Shown one piece after another: positions 8,367-16,352 of a stretch of 37,508 nt of DNA. Position numbers and translations under genes: made by a program. Origin of the DNA: an uncultured Kineothrix sp. (GTDB lineage Bacteria > Bacillota > Clostridia > Lachnospirales > Lachnospiraceae). Where the stretch lies: positions 1 to 37,508 of the forward strand of contig CAJUMD010000021.1 of assembly GCA_910587275.1 (NCBI GenBank). The letters are read 5' to 3'. The notes beneath the pieces were generated by a model. It did not search any database and was not told where the DNA came from. It saw nothing but the letters and a program-made list of their open reading frames with translations. Each line of letters opens with the position of its first letter. Position 1 is the stretch's first letter.

Positions 8367-8465
8367 GATTTCCGTGCGCTTTTTCCGGCTGGGAGTTTCT
8401 AAGCAGAATGGTGCAGAGTGTCACTGGTTGATATCCGGCAGAAGACAGGAACGGTTAAGATTTCC
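8367..8465. repeat. Deleted copy of the large inverted-repeat element
   Basis: Bases 8372-8412 match the left arm of the element at 23715-23755 (TTTCCGTGC then CTTTTTCCGGCTGGGAG). Bases about 8437-8453 match the outer flank at 23988-24004 (TTGATA then CCGGCAGAAGA). The whole middle and right arm are missing. The rest of the 8294-8653 gap holds a dyad CCGTTAT-gg-ATAACGG (8508-8523) and no gene. Confidence 0.75.
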
Positions 8466-8653
8466 ATGGTAAAAACCGTGCGGCGGACCGCATCAGTCAA
8501 AAAACTTCCGTTATGGATAACGGCATAAGGTATTCGGTTTTCGGACAGGGATTATGGAAGATACCGACATAATGACATAGGGCATGGAGACATGGAATGA
8601 AAACAGGCGGAATATACTGTTAGGGAAGAAGGATACAGGGAAGGCCGGAAGCC

Positions 8654-9751
8654 ATGACCATATCTTTACCGGAATTTATCTCCCAACTTTCCGCAGACCC
8701 GGTGCTGCGGATTACCGTATTGCTGATACTGGGTGTCATTATGGTGAACGGATGGACGGACGCCCCGAATGCCATCGCAACGGTGGTTGCCACCGGGGGG
8801 ATGAAGCTGGGGGCTGCAGTGCGGATGGCGGCGGTGTGTAATTTTGCCGGTTTGTTTTTTCTGTCGGCAGTCAATACGCGGGTAGCTTTCACGGTATACC
8901 ACATTGCCGATTTCGGGGGAAACGGGAAGGATGCGCTGGCGGCTTTGTGTGCGGCGCTGACATCAATTATCCTTTGGTCGGCGGCGGCATGGTGTTTCGG
9001 CATACCTACCAGTGAAAGCCATGCGCTGATTGCGGGTCTTACCGGCGCATCGGTAGCGCTCCGCCATGGTTTTACGGGAATCCATGGGGCGGAATGGGGC
9101 AAGGTGCTGTGCGGGCTGGCAGTTTCCGTGGCGCTGGGATTTGCGTTCGGATGGCTGGGGGGGAAACTGGCGCGGGCATTGGAAGCCGGTTTCATAAGCG
9201 GGAAAGACGCTGGCGGCAGGCAAGCGAAAGCAGGATTTAGGCGTGGAAAAAGCATTACGAAGGCCCAAATATGCGGCGCGGCCGCCATGGCGTTCATGCA
9301 CGGGGCGCAGGACGGGCAGAAATTCATGGGTGTTTTCCTGCTGGGCGTGTTTTTGGCGCAGGGAAAGGGAAGTACGGTTCCGGGAAACTTCGTGGTTCCT
9401 CTTTGGATGATGCTTCTGTGCAGCGCGGTAATGGCGGCGGGAACCATGATTGGGGGAGAGCGTATCATACGGACGGTCGGAAATGAGATGGTGAGGCTGG
9501 AGCGCATACAGGGGGCAGCCGCTGACGGGGCAGGGGCGGTGTGCCTGCTGCTTTGCAGCCTTCTTGGGATTCCGGTTTCGACGACCCACGTAAAAACCAC
9601 GGCAGTTATGGGCGTGGGGACGGCAGGCGGAAAAGGGACAGTCAACCGGGAAATCGTGGGGGAGATGTTTTTGGCATGGGTGATTACCTTTCCCTGCTGC
9701 GGTCTGATTGGCTACCTGACGGCGGGGGTGTTCCTGTCCGTCATCCGGTAG
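8654..9751 (+). CDS. PiT-family inorganic phosphate permease
   Basis: A 365-residue membrane protein of the PiT (PHO4) family, which takes up phosphate (in some members sulfate) with protons or sodium. The duplicated family signatures are clear: NGWTDAPNAIATVVATGG near residue 32 and GIPVSTTHVKTTAVMGVG near 305, plus FMHGAQDGQKFMG near 214. A hydrophilic loop of about 30 residues (around 178-208) separates two hydrophobic halves. The start has only a modest ribosome site (AAGGCCGGA). No phoU-like partner gene is next to it, unlike many PiT loci. Its 3' end overlaps the convergent HD gene by 11 bases, so no terminator fits between them. Confidence 0.9.
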   Translation: MTISLPEFISQLSADPVLRITVLLILGVIMVNGWTDAPNAIATVVATGGMKLGAAVRMAAVCNFAGLFFLSAVNTRVAFTVYHIADFGGNGKDALAALCAALTSIILWSAAAWCFGIPTSESHALIAGLTGASVALRHGFTGIHGAEWGKVLCGLAVSVALGFAFGWLGGKLARALEAGFISGKDAGGRQAKAGFRRGKSITKAQICGAAAMAFMHGAQDGQKFMGVFLLGVFLAQGKGSTVPGNFVVPLWMMLLCSAVMAAGTMIGGERIIRTVGNEMVRLERIQGAAADGAGAVCLLLCSLLGIPVSTTHVKTTAVMGVGTAGGKGTVNREIVGEMFLAWVITFPCCGLIGYLTAGVFLSVIR

Positions 9752-10337
9752 GGTTTTGGATATTTCCTTTTTGGATATGCTTTTGGATAATCTGATCGGT
9801 TATTTCAAACAATTGCTCCGACCCTGCTTTTGTTTTGCTCTGCCTTTGGTAAATCTGCCCGGCAGTGACATGGTGCGCACGCCAGTCGCCGCCATTGTTG
9901 CTGTCATTCAGTATGAGAGGCTGGAGATTATCGATAGCGTGTACAAATCTTGCTTCGGCGGTTTCATTTGCCTCGAACTCGTCAAACAATGCCGTAAATT
10001 CTGCTTTCTGATCTTCGGGAAGAATGGAGAATATCCTTTCTTTGGCAGCATCTTCCCTGGCTTTTTGGGTTTTCAAACCCTCCGCATCATAGGCATAGGT
10101 ATCCCCTGCATCAATTTCAACGATATCATGAATCAGGCACATTAACATTGCTTTTGCAATATCAACTTCTTCATTTGCATATTCTTTCAGTAGATATGCC
10201 ATAACCGCCATATGCCAGGAATGTTCCGCATCATTTTCCCTTCTGCCGTTGGAAGATAAATGGGTTTGCCGGAATATGTTTTTCGTTTTATCTATTTCCA
10301 GGGAAAATGCAAGCTGCTTTTTTTGGCGCTCATCCAT
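9741..10337 (-). CDS. HD-domain phosphohydrolase, YfbR/HDDC2-like
   Basis: A 198-residue soluble protein with a metal-binding HD domain. The ligands are visible: His39 in DAEHSW, His70-Asp71 in CLIHDIVEID, and Asp136 in HAIDNLQP. The layout and length fit the 5'-deoxynucleotidase YfbR/HDDC2 group, which dephosphorylates deoxynucleoside monophosphates. The exact substrate cannot be read from sequence. GAGG precedes the ATG at short spacing. The gene has a long 5' leader that is nearly the same in its last part as the leader of the unrelated gene starting at 20254. The 3' end overlaps the end of the phosphate permease gene. Confidence 0.88.
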   Translation of the reverse strand: MDERQKKQLAFSLEIDKTKNIFRQTHLSSNGRRENDAEHSWHMAVMAYLLKEYANEEVDIAKAMLMCLIHDIVEIDAGDTYAYDAEGLKTQKAREDAAKERIFSILPEDQKAEFTALFDEFEANETAEARFVHAIDNLQPLILNDSNNGGDWRAHHVTAGQIYQRQSKTKAGSEQLFEITDQIIQKHIQKGNIQNPTG

Positions 10338-10475
10338 GGTTTACCTCATTTCTGCGTTGCTTTTTGCGTATAAAGAGTTTGTGGCAAGCAACGCGCAGAC
10401 ACAAATCTCGCAATTGAAAATTTTAATATGCAATCTTACACCTCTGCAATTCATAAATTTTTCTTTGGCAGTGAC
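10338..10475 (-). promoter_or_regulatory. Structured 5' leader, copy A (candidate regulatory RNA)
   Basis: The 138-base leader ends with CGCAGAAATGAGGTAAACC directly before the ATG, identical to the leader at 20255. A second conserved block reads TTTGTGTC-Y-GCGCG (minus strand, about 10392-10405). TTTGTG (10400-10405) can pair with CACAAA (10378-10383). GCGTTGC (10388-10394), inside that loop, can pair with GCAACGC (10354-10360), giving an H-type pseudoknot that ends right before the ribosome site. The pairing model is mine; the family is not one I recognise. Confidence 0.6.
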
Positions 10476-10481
10476 ACGGAA

Positions 10482-10510
10482 ATTATAGCATATTACCGGT
10501 TGGCTTACAA
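10482..10510 (-). promoter_or_regulatory. Promoter of the HD-protein gene
   Basis: On the minus strand TTGTAA (10505-10510) and TATAAT (10482-10487) are 17 bases apart, with TGC before the -10 (extended -10). The stretch ATATGCTA at the -10 is shared with the promoter region of the gene at 20254. Confidence 0.75.
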
Positions 10511-10636
10511 TGCCGGAACTTTTACGATGGCCGGTAACATGCCTTGCGGTCGGTAAATTGTGGGGTGTTTGGCATAAAAGAATTAAAAAAAATGATAAAA
10601 GAATCAGAAAAGAAACAGAAAAGAGAAACCGTCTCA

Positions 10637-10665
10637 TTGCATGGGAAAGCAGATTCCATTATAAT
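10637..10665 (+). promoter_or_regulatory. Promoter of the broken MGMT-family gene
   Basis: TTGCAT (10637-10642) and TATAAT (10660-10665) are 17 bases apart. AGGAGG follows at 10672-10677 and the ATG at 10687, so the leader would be very short. Confidence 0.7.
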
Positions 10666-10686
10666 GCGGTCAGGAGGTGGCTGCAT

Positions 10687-11167
10687 ATGGCAAAGGAAGA
10701 TGGTAAAGATTTCAATGCAATGTTGAACGACAGCAAGGATATGCCGAAGATACAAATCATCACGGACCGGAAAAGCATTGAAAAATATGGCGGCAACAGG
10801 ATGTATTTTGCACCGCCCATCGACTATGACAAAGTGATGAAGCAGGTTCCCTGGGGAAAGCTGCTTACGGTGGGGGAAATACGCGAATATTTTGCGGGAT
10901 TATCCGGAGCCGATTACGGCAGGAATTTTTGTATCGATTGCGGCATGGGCGAGTGAACAGCGCCCGGATCATGACACGCCTTATTGGAGAACGTTAAAAG
11001 CGAATGGAGAACTGAATGCCAAGTATCCCGGCGGAGTGGAAGCACAGAGGGAGAAGCTGGAGGCAGAGGGACAAACCGGGCAGGGGATTCCTCTCCTGGC
11101 TTTTGCGTCCGTCCGCACTCACCATTTCAGGCTGAACGGTTGCGAAAGCTCCTGTTCTTGGTCATAA
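10687..11167 (+). pseudogene. Frameshifted MGMT-family (alkyltransferase-like) gene
   Basis: Two overlapping frames together spell one protein. The first runs from the ATG at 10687 (strong AGGAGG before it) to LTVGEIREYFAGLSGADY and ends at 10956. The second frame, one base over, carries PITAGIFVSIAAWASEQ and TPYWRTLKANGELNAKYPGG to 11167. In the family these parts are contiguous as ...DYTxPITAGIF.... A loss of 14 bases between two copies of CCGATTAC near 10910 would explain both the missing TEP-type residues and the frame change. The C-terminal part after EAEGQ also does not look like the family. Promoter and ribosome site are intact, so a short product may still be made. A sequencing error is possible but less likely, as residues are missing too. 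Confidence 0.7.
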
Positions 11168-11172
11168 AACAG

Positions 11173-11201
11173 TTGCATATATTCCATAAGTGGAATATAA
11201 T
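11173..11201 (+). promoter_or_regulatory. Promoter with embedded operator for the PadR gene
   Basis: TTGCAT (11173-11178) and TATAAT (11196-11201) are 17 bases apart. The spacer holds a perfect dyad ATATTCCA-taag-TGGAATAT (11179-11198) that also covers part of the -10. Its position before a PadR gene suggests autorepression. Confidence 0.75.
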
Positions 11202-11280
11202 AAATGAAATGATAGGGAAAAAGTCACAAGAAAAGTTACGGAAATCAAAAACATGGAAAGGGAAAGAGGGTACATAACCT

Positions 11281-11826
11281 ATGTTAAAACACGGAATTTT
11301 AGGGCTGTTAAATTACCACGACCTGACAGGCTATGAAATCATGGAAACGTTCCGGGACTCCCTGAATTTTTTCTGGAATGCCCAAACAAGCCAGATTTAC
11401 CGGGAACTGCAGGGACTGGAAACAAAGGGATGGGTGGAGAAGACCGTGGTTCCCCAGCGGGGAAAACCGGACAAAAATATTTTTTCCATTACGGCGGAAG
11501 GAAAGTCGGAACTGCTCCGGTGGCTGTCGGACGATGATGTCGGGATATCTTCCAAGACTCCGGTATTGATGAAGGTATTTTTTATGGGGGAGCGGGACCG
11601 GGAGGAAAATATCCGCTATTTCCGCAGGCTGTATGAGGACTGCGGGAAGTTCCTGGAAAGCCTTGCGCCTGTGCCGGAATATATTGCGTCTTACAGCAGC
11701 TATTTGGACGAAAAGGAGAAAGCGCTTTACTGGGAGATGACCGTGGATTTCGGCAGGAGGAATATGCAGATGTACATGGAATGGGCAGGGGAGTGCATTC
11801 AAAGATTGGAGGAGATGGAAGAATGA
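11281..11826 (+). CDS. PadR-family transcriptional regulator
   Basis: A 181-residue DNA-binding protein. The N-terminal winged helix (about residues 1-80) has the PadR pattern: LGLLNYHDLTGYEIMETF, then SQIYRELQGLETKGWVE and the wing with FSITAEGKSELLRWL. The C-terminal half is helical and serves in dimerisation in PadR subfamily 2 (Vir-type) proteins. GAGGG lies 12 bases before the ATG, rather far. The next gene overlaps by four bases (ATGA), so the two are translated together. The dyad in the promoter is the likely operator. The ligand is unknown. Confidence 0.88.
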   Translation: MLKHGILGLLNYHDLTGYEIMETFRDSLNFFWNAQTSQIYRELQGLETKGWVEKTVVPQRGKPDKNIFSITAEGKSELLRWLSDDDVGISSKTPVLMKVFFMGERDREENIRYFRRLYEDCGKFLESLAPVPEYIASYSSYLDEKEKALYWEMTVDFGRRNMQMYMEWAGECIQRLEEMEE

Positions 11827-13484
11827 ATATTTTGGTCATAAACGGCAGCCCGAGGGGTACGGGAAGCAATTCTTACAAGTTGGCATCCGCCTTTTTGGAA
11901 GGGGTGAAACAGGAAACGGAACGCATGGGGGATGCGGTATGGACGGAGGAACTCCAGGTAAACCAAATGAATATTAAACCCTGTCTTGGGTGCTTCGGCT
12001 GTTGGCGGAACACACCGGGGACTTGCTGTATCCGGGACGACATGCAGGAAGTCATGGACAAACTTTTATGGGCGGATGTCACGGTATGGAGCTTTCCCCT
12101 TTATTATTACACGGTGCCAGGAAGCCTGAAAAACCTGATTGACCGGCAGCTTCCCATGATGCTTCCCTTTATGGTGGACAGAGAGGACGGAATCGGTAAC
12201 GGAAGCCATCCTTCCAGGTATGACATGAGCGGTAAGAAGACGGTGGTGATTTCCACCTGCGGTTTTTATACGGCGGAGGGGAATTATGACGGGGTATGCA
12301 GTCTGTTTGACCATATGTGCGGCAAGGGGCAGTATACGGCTGTTTTCTGCGGGCAGGGAGAACTGTTCCGTGTGCCGGAGGTTTCCAAAAAGACGGGGGC
12401 ATATTTGGCGCGTGTAACGCAGGCGGGGAAGGAATATGCGCATGGCGGCATTTCGGAGGATACGTGGGAAGGGTTAAAGGAACTGATATACCCGAAGGAT
12501 GTATTCGAGCGTATGGCGGACGCCAGTTGGGGAATCAGTAAGGAAAGCGGGGAGAAGGAAGCGGATGCTTTGGTCTTTACCAGACAGATGGCGGCGACGT
12601 ACCAAAAGGAAAGTTATGCGGGTATGGAGCGGGTATTGGAAATGTATTATACCGATACCGGGGACTGTTACCAGATTGTTATGGGAAAAGAGGGGAGCAA
12701 AGTTCTGACGGACGGTTCCAGGGCGTTTACCACAAGGATTGAAACGCCGCTAACTGTTTGGCGCTCCATTGCGGCAGGGGAAATCCGGGGGGATGAGGCG
12801 CTGATGAAACATCTTTACAAAGTAAAGGGCGATTTTGACCTGATGCTCCACTGGGATCAATCCTTCGGCGGCGGGAGCGGAGCGGGCGGCGGAAACGGCA
12901 GCCCGGAAACAGGAGGGAAAGGGGCAGGAGGCATTCATATGCCCGACAGGGAAACCAACATGAGTCTTCTGCTGATTCCATGGATTGTATTTTGGACCAT
13001 GGCGCCGATATGGAATTTTTGGGGCGGACTGGCAGGCATCACTGCCTGCGTACTGATGCCGCTTTTGTTTTACCGGAATAAGAAGACGGTATATGACTGT
13101 CTGACCGGTGTGCTGACAGCGGGATGTTCCATGGCGCTGCTTGCGGGGGCGCCGGCGCGGGCGGTTATTCCCCTGTCCTATTTGATGTTCGGGGTGATGT
13201 GGACAGTTTCCTGTTTTTTCAAAATACCGCTTACCGCCCATTATTCCATGAACGGCTATGACGGGGAAAAAGCGTTGGAGAACCCGTTATTTATGAAAAC
13301 CAACCGCATCCTTACGTTCCTTTGGGGAATCCTGTACCTGTTTACGCCCGTTTGGACCTATGCCATAATGGGAACAAAAGCCGGTTATCTTGTGGGGGCG
13401 GTAAATGCGGTATGCCCCATTGGACTCGGCATTTTTACCGGATGGTTCCAAAAGTGGTATCCGGCGAAGACAGCGCAGGGTTAA
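11823..13484 (+). CDS. Membrane-bound NAD(P)H-dependent flavin oxidoreductase fusion
   Basis: A 553-residue protein of three parts. Residues 1 to about 230 form a flavodoxin-like FMN reductase domain: MNILVINGSPRGTGSNSYKLA binds the FMN phosphate, and CLGCFGCWRNTPGTCC is the Cys-rich loop of this oxidoreductase group. Residues about 250-350 resemble an SCP2-like lipid-binding domain (YYTDTGDCYQIVMGKEG...DLMLHWDQSF). A Gly-rich linker leads to a C-terminal hydrophobic region (about 380-550) with roughly five membrane segments. The ATG at 11823 overlaps the PadR stop and has GGAGG upstream; an upstream in-frame ATG lies inside padR. The pairing suggests a ligand- or stress-induced quinone or xenobiotic reductase, but the substrate is unknown. 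Confidence 0.8.
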   Translation: MNILVINGSPRGTGSNSYKLASAFLEGVKQETERMGDAVWTEELQVNQMNIKPCLGCFGCWRNTPGTCCIRDDMQEVMDKLLWADVTVWSFPLYYYTVPGSLKNLIDRQLPMMLPFMVDREDGIGNGSHPSRYDMSGKKTVVISTCGFYTAEGNYDGVCSLFDHMCGKGQYTAVFCGQGELFRVPEVSKKTGAYLARVTQAGKEYAHGGISEDTWEGLKELIYPKDVFERMADASWGISKESGEKEADALVFTRQMAATYQKESYAGMERVLEMYYTDTGDCYQIVMGKEGSKVLTDGSRAFTTRIETPLTVWRSIAAGEIRGDEALMKHLYKVKGDFDLMLHWDQSFGGGSGAGGGNGSPETGGKGAGGIHMPDRETNMSLLLIPWIVFWTMAPIWNFWGGLAGITACVLMPLLFYRNKKTVYDCLTGVLTAGCSMALLAGAPARAVIPLSYLMFGVMWTVSCFFKIPLTAHYSMNGYDGEKALENPLFMKTNRILTFLWGILYLFTPVWTYAIMGTKAGYLVGAVNAVCPIGLGIFTGWFQKWYPAKTAQG

Positions 13485-13562
13485 ACGGTCCCGTACTTGC
13501 CTGCTGGTATAACATTTCAGCCTGGATTGCTGCCGGAATGCATCAATATGGAAAGGTTTTCA

Positions 13563-13592
13563 TTGCCTGTTGGAATCATTGTTTGGTATAAT
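13563..13592 (+). promoter_or_regulatory. Promoter of the YbaK-type gene
   Basis: TTGCCT (13563-13568) and TATAAT (13587-13592) are 18 bases apart, 48 bases upstream of the start at 13640. Confidence 0.6.
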
Positions 13593-13639
13593 AGAAAAAT
13601 ACTACGAAACCGTGAACCAAAGTATGGGGTGGAAATGCA

Positions 13640-14122
13640 ATGCCAAAAGCCAAAGAAACCAAAACAAATGCCATGCGTATACTGGAAACAAATAAAATTG
13701 CATACAAACATTACACTTATGAATGTGGGGAATTTACGGATGCCCTGCAGATTGCGGACCTGCTTGGCATGCCTTATGAAAAGGTATACAAGACGCTGGT
13801 GACGGCAGGAAGCGGCGGCAGTTATTATGTGTTCGTCATACCCATCGCAAAGGAACTGGACTTGAAAAAGGCGGCAAAAAGCGTGGGGGAAAAGGCGGTC
13901 AGCATGATTCCGGTCAAGGACATTAACCGGGTGACGGGATACGTCAGGGGCGGCTGCACGGCAGTGGGAATGAAAAAGCAGTATGCCACAAGGCTGGACA
14001 GTTCCGCGGAAGAACTGGAACGGATAGTGGTAAGCGGCGGACGTATCGGTTTGCAGGTTGAGCTGGCGCCCGAGGATCTGAGGAAGGCGTCGCAGGCAGA
14101 ATATGCGGCATTGACGGTTTAA
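13640..14122 (+). CDS. ybaK: Cys-tRNA(Pro) deacylase, YbaK/EbsC family
   Basis: A 160-residue trans-editing enzyme that hydrolyses Cys-tRNA(Pro) made in error by prolyl-tRNA synthetase. The sequence follows the YbaK/EbsC subfamily through its full length: TNAMRILETNKIAYKHYTY, then LGMPYEKVYKTLV, the conserved lysine in KELDLKKAAK, and GYVRGGCTAVGMKK. The ribosome site is GGGGTGGA-like and weak. It has its own promoter. The next gene starts 53 bases on and may be co-transcribed. YbaK and ProX subfamilies are alike, but the GxxxPxG-type core here fits YbaK best. Confidence 0.9.
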   Translation: MPKAKETKTNAMRILETNKIAYKHYTYECGEFTDALQIADLLGMPYEKVYKTLVTAGSGGSYYVFVIPIAKELDLKKAAKSVGEKAVSMIPVKDINRVTGYVRGGCTAVGMKKQYATRLDSSAEELERIVVSGGRIGLQVELAPEDLRKASQAEYAALTV

Positions 14123-14174
14123 CGGATGGGAAAACATAAGGACAGCAAAAAAACGGGGAGAGGGTAAAGCAGGG

Positions 14175-16352
14175 ATGGAGGAACGAAAGAGAAAAGCAGG
14201 GCAGCAGGAGGATATTTGGGATTCCCTTACGGGAATTTACAACAGGAAGGGGTTTTACCAGGCGACGCAGGAGTTGTTTGACCGGAATCCCGATACGGAA
14301 TATGTCATTGCATATTGGAACGTACAGCGCTTTAAGGTAATCAATGAATTATTCGGACGGGAAGTGGGGGACGGTATCCTAATCCGTATGGCGGAGATGA
14401 TAAAAAGCGCTTACCGTGGCGTGGAAGGGAACCATGGCATAGAAGGGACCTATGGGCGGATGGAGAGCGATAATTTTGCCCTCTGTTTTCCGGCACGCTT
14501 TTTGGAAGGGGACAGGGCTTTTGTCCATTCCGGCGAAATCATTTATGTCAGCGAAGGGGCGGAATACCGCTTTTCCTCCTGTTACGGGCTGTATCATGTG
14601 GAAGACCGGTCGGTGGGGGTTGCCGCCATGGTGGACAGGAGCAGGCTTGCCATGGATACGGTGAAGACCAATTATGTCAGGCCGTTTGCTTATTACAAGG
14701 ACAGTATGCGTGAGCGCGTGGTCATGGAGCAGATTTTAATGAGCGAATGTGAGCGTGCAGTCGATGAGCGGCAGTTCATGGTTTACTACCAGCCCGTCTG
14801 CGATGCGGTGAGCGGGCAGATTATGAGCGCCGAGGCGCTGGTACGGTGGAAGCACCCGCAGCGGGGGATGATTTCCCCCGGAGTATTTATTCCGCTGTTT
14901 GAGCGGAACGGTTTTGTCAGCGTACTGGATCGTTATGTATGGGATACCGTCTGCCGGATGCTGCGCCGCAGGCTGGATGAGGGAAAGGAAGTGGTTCCGG
15001 TATCCATCAATGTCTCCAGGGTGGATTTCTATAACCAGCAGTTGTGTGAGAACATCCTCCAGATTTTGGATAAGTATGGGCTGGAAAAACGCCTGCTGCG
15101 TTTGGAGGTGACGGAAAGTTCCTATTCCGACGACCCGCAGCATGTGTTGGAGATTGTGAAACGGCTGCAGGACAACGGGTTTACGATTATGATGGATGAT
15201 TTCGGAAGCGGTTATTCTTCCTTAAATACATTGAAAGACCTTCCGGTGGATATTCTGAAAATAGACATGAAGTTCATGGATGATTTGGAAAAAGGAGGAA
15301 AATCCGCAATAATCCTGGAATCCATCGTCCGCATGGCAAAGTGGATGAGCCTGAAAGCGGTAGCAGAGGGAGTGGAGACAGAAGAAGAACTGAATTTCTT
15401 AAAAAGCGTGGAATGCAACTACATCCAGGGCTATTATTTCTACCGCCCCATGCCGGAAGCGGAATTTGAGGAACAGTTGGACCAAAGGGACGACCTGCCG
15501 GAAGACGCGAACCTTGTATTTTCCGGCGGGGAAGACGATTTCATGAAGATATACAGCGAGGGCATAAAGGGAGAAAACCTGTTCCAAAACATGCTGGGCG
15601 GGCTTGGTATCTATGAACTGGTGGACGGCCGTATGGAAATTGTGCGTGCCAATAAAGTGTATTGCGAGATGCTGATGGAACCGGGAAGCACCGGCATCAT
15701 GTCGGAAGGAAGGCTGATTCGTGAATACATGTATGAGGAAGATTATGAAGCGCTTTTGGAGCGTTGCGGGGAAGCGGAACGGACGAGGCATACGGTGGAC
15801 ACGCAGTTAAGGCGCAAACGTTACGACGGCAGTACGATATGGCTGGATGTGCGCATTCATTTCCTTGGAAATCAGGGGAAACGCAGACTGTTCTGCTTTT
15901 ATATCGTGGATATTTCCGGGACGAAGCGGATAGAGATGGAAAACTATACAAACCGGTATGCACAGGCACTGCTGCGGACTTATGATAAGGTATACCGGCT
16001 GGATTACGATACGGGGTATGCGGAAGTGCTGCATAGTGCGGAAGAAGGAATGGAAGTGGGGGACAAGGTATATTTCCGTGATTTTTTTGACCGCTTTGAC
16101 GGGGAGATTGTTTCGGAGCGGAAGGGGGAATACCGGATGTGGATGCAAAGCCGGGATACCGTGGAGAAAGCGCTGCGGGAGAGCGGAAGGGACAGACTGG
16201 ATTTCTGTTACCGGATGAAGGGCGGCGGGCAGGTGTTGGCGGAATTGTCAAAGGTGACTACCGTTTATGAGGGGGACGGGTATTTGGCCTGCGTGAAGAA
16301 AAGGCAGGGAAACGGGATGGAAATGGAAGAAAAGGAGGCCGGGGAAAAATAG
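14175..16352 (+). CDS. c-di-GMP phosphodiesterase with degenerate GGDEF, EAL and PAS-like domains
   Basis: A 725-residue soluble protein. Residues 15-165 form a GGDEF-type domain (DSLTGIYNRKGFY), but the catalytic motif reads RMESDN (95-100), so no cyclase activity is expected. The EAL domain (190-435) keeps its key residues: Glu220 in SAEALVRW, Asn279, Glu311, Asp341-Asp342 in DDFGSGYSSL, Lys362, Glu398 and Glu401 in AEGVETEEE, and Gln418 in QGYYFYRPM. It should hydrolyse c-di-GMP. Residues about 470-590 look PAS-like and a second sensor-like part follows. No membrane segment is seen. The ribosome site is weak (AGGG). The stop overlaps the GTG start of mtnA by one base. Confidence 0.9.
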   Translation: MEERKRKAGQQEDIWDSLTGIYNRKGFYQATQELFDRNPDTEYVIAYWNVQRFKVINELFGREVGDGILIRMAEMIKSAYRGVEGNHGIEGTYGRMESDNFALCFPARFLEGDRAFVHSGEIIYVSEGAEYRFSSCYGLYHVEDRSVGVAAMVDRSRLAMDTVKTNYVRPFAYYKDSMRERVVMEQILMSECERAVDERQFMVYYQPVCDAVSGQIMSAEALVRWKHPQRGMISPGVFIPLFERNGFVSVLDRYVWDTVCRMLRRRLDEGKEVVPVSINVSRVDFYNQQLCENILQILDKYGLEKRLLRLEVTESSYSDDPQHVLEIVKRLQDNGFTIMMDDFGSGYSSLNTLKDLPVDILKIDMKFMDDLEKGGKSAIILESIVRMAKWMSLKAVAEGVETEEELNFLKSVECNYIQGYYFYRPMPEAEFEEQLDQRDDLPEDANLVFSGGEDDFMKIYSEGIKGENLFQNMLGGLGIYELVDGRMEIVRANKVYCEMLMEPGSTGIMSEGRLIREYMYEEDYEALLERCGEAERTRHTVDTQLRRKRYDGSTIWLDVRIHFLGNQGKRRLFCFYIVDISGTKRIEMENYTNRYAQALLRTYDKVYRLDYDTGYAEVLHSAEEGMEVGDKVYFRDFFDRFDGEIVSERKGEYRMWMQSRDTVEKALRESGRDRLDFCYRMKGGGQVLAELSKVTTVYEGDGYLACVKKRQGNGMEMEEKEAGEK

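Noticed and set aside
8620..9645. A 341-codon open frame on the minus strand
   Set aside because: It lies antisense to the PiT permease gene, is rich in Pro, Ala and Ser, and has no ribosome site. It is a shadow of a GC-rich gene.
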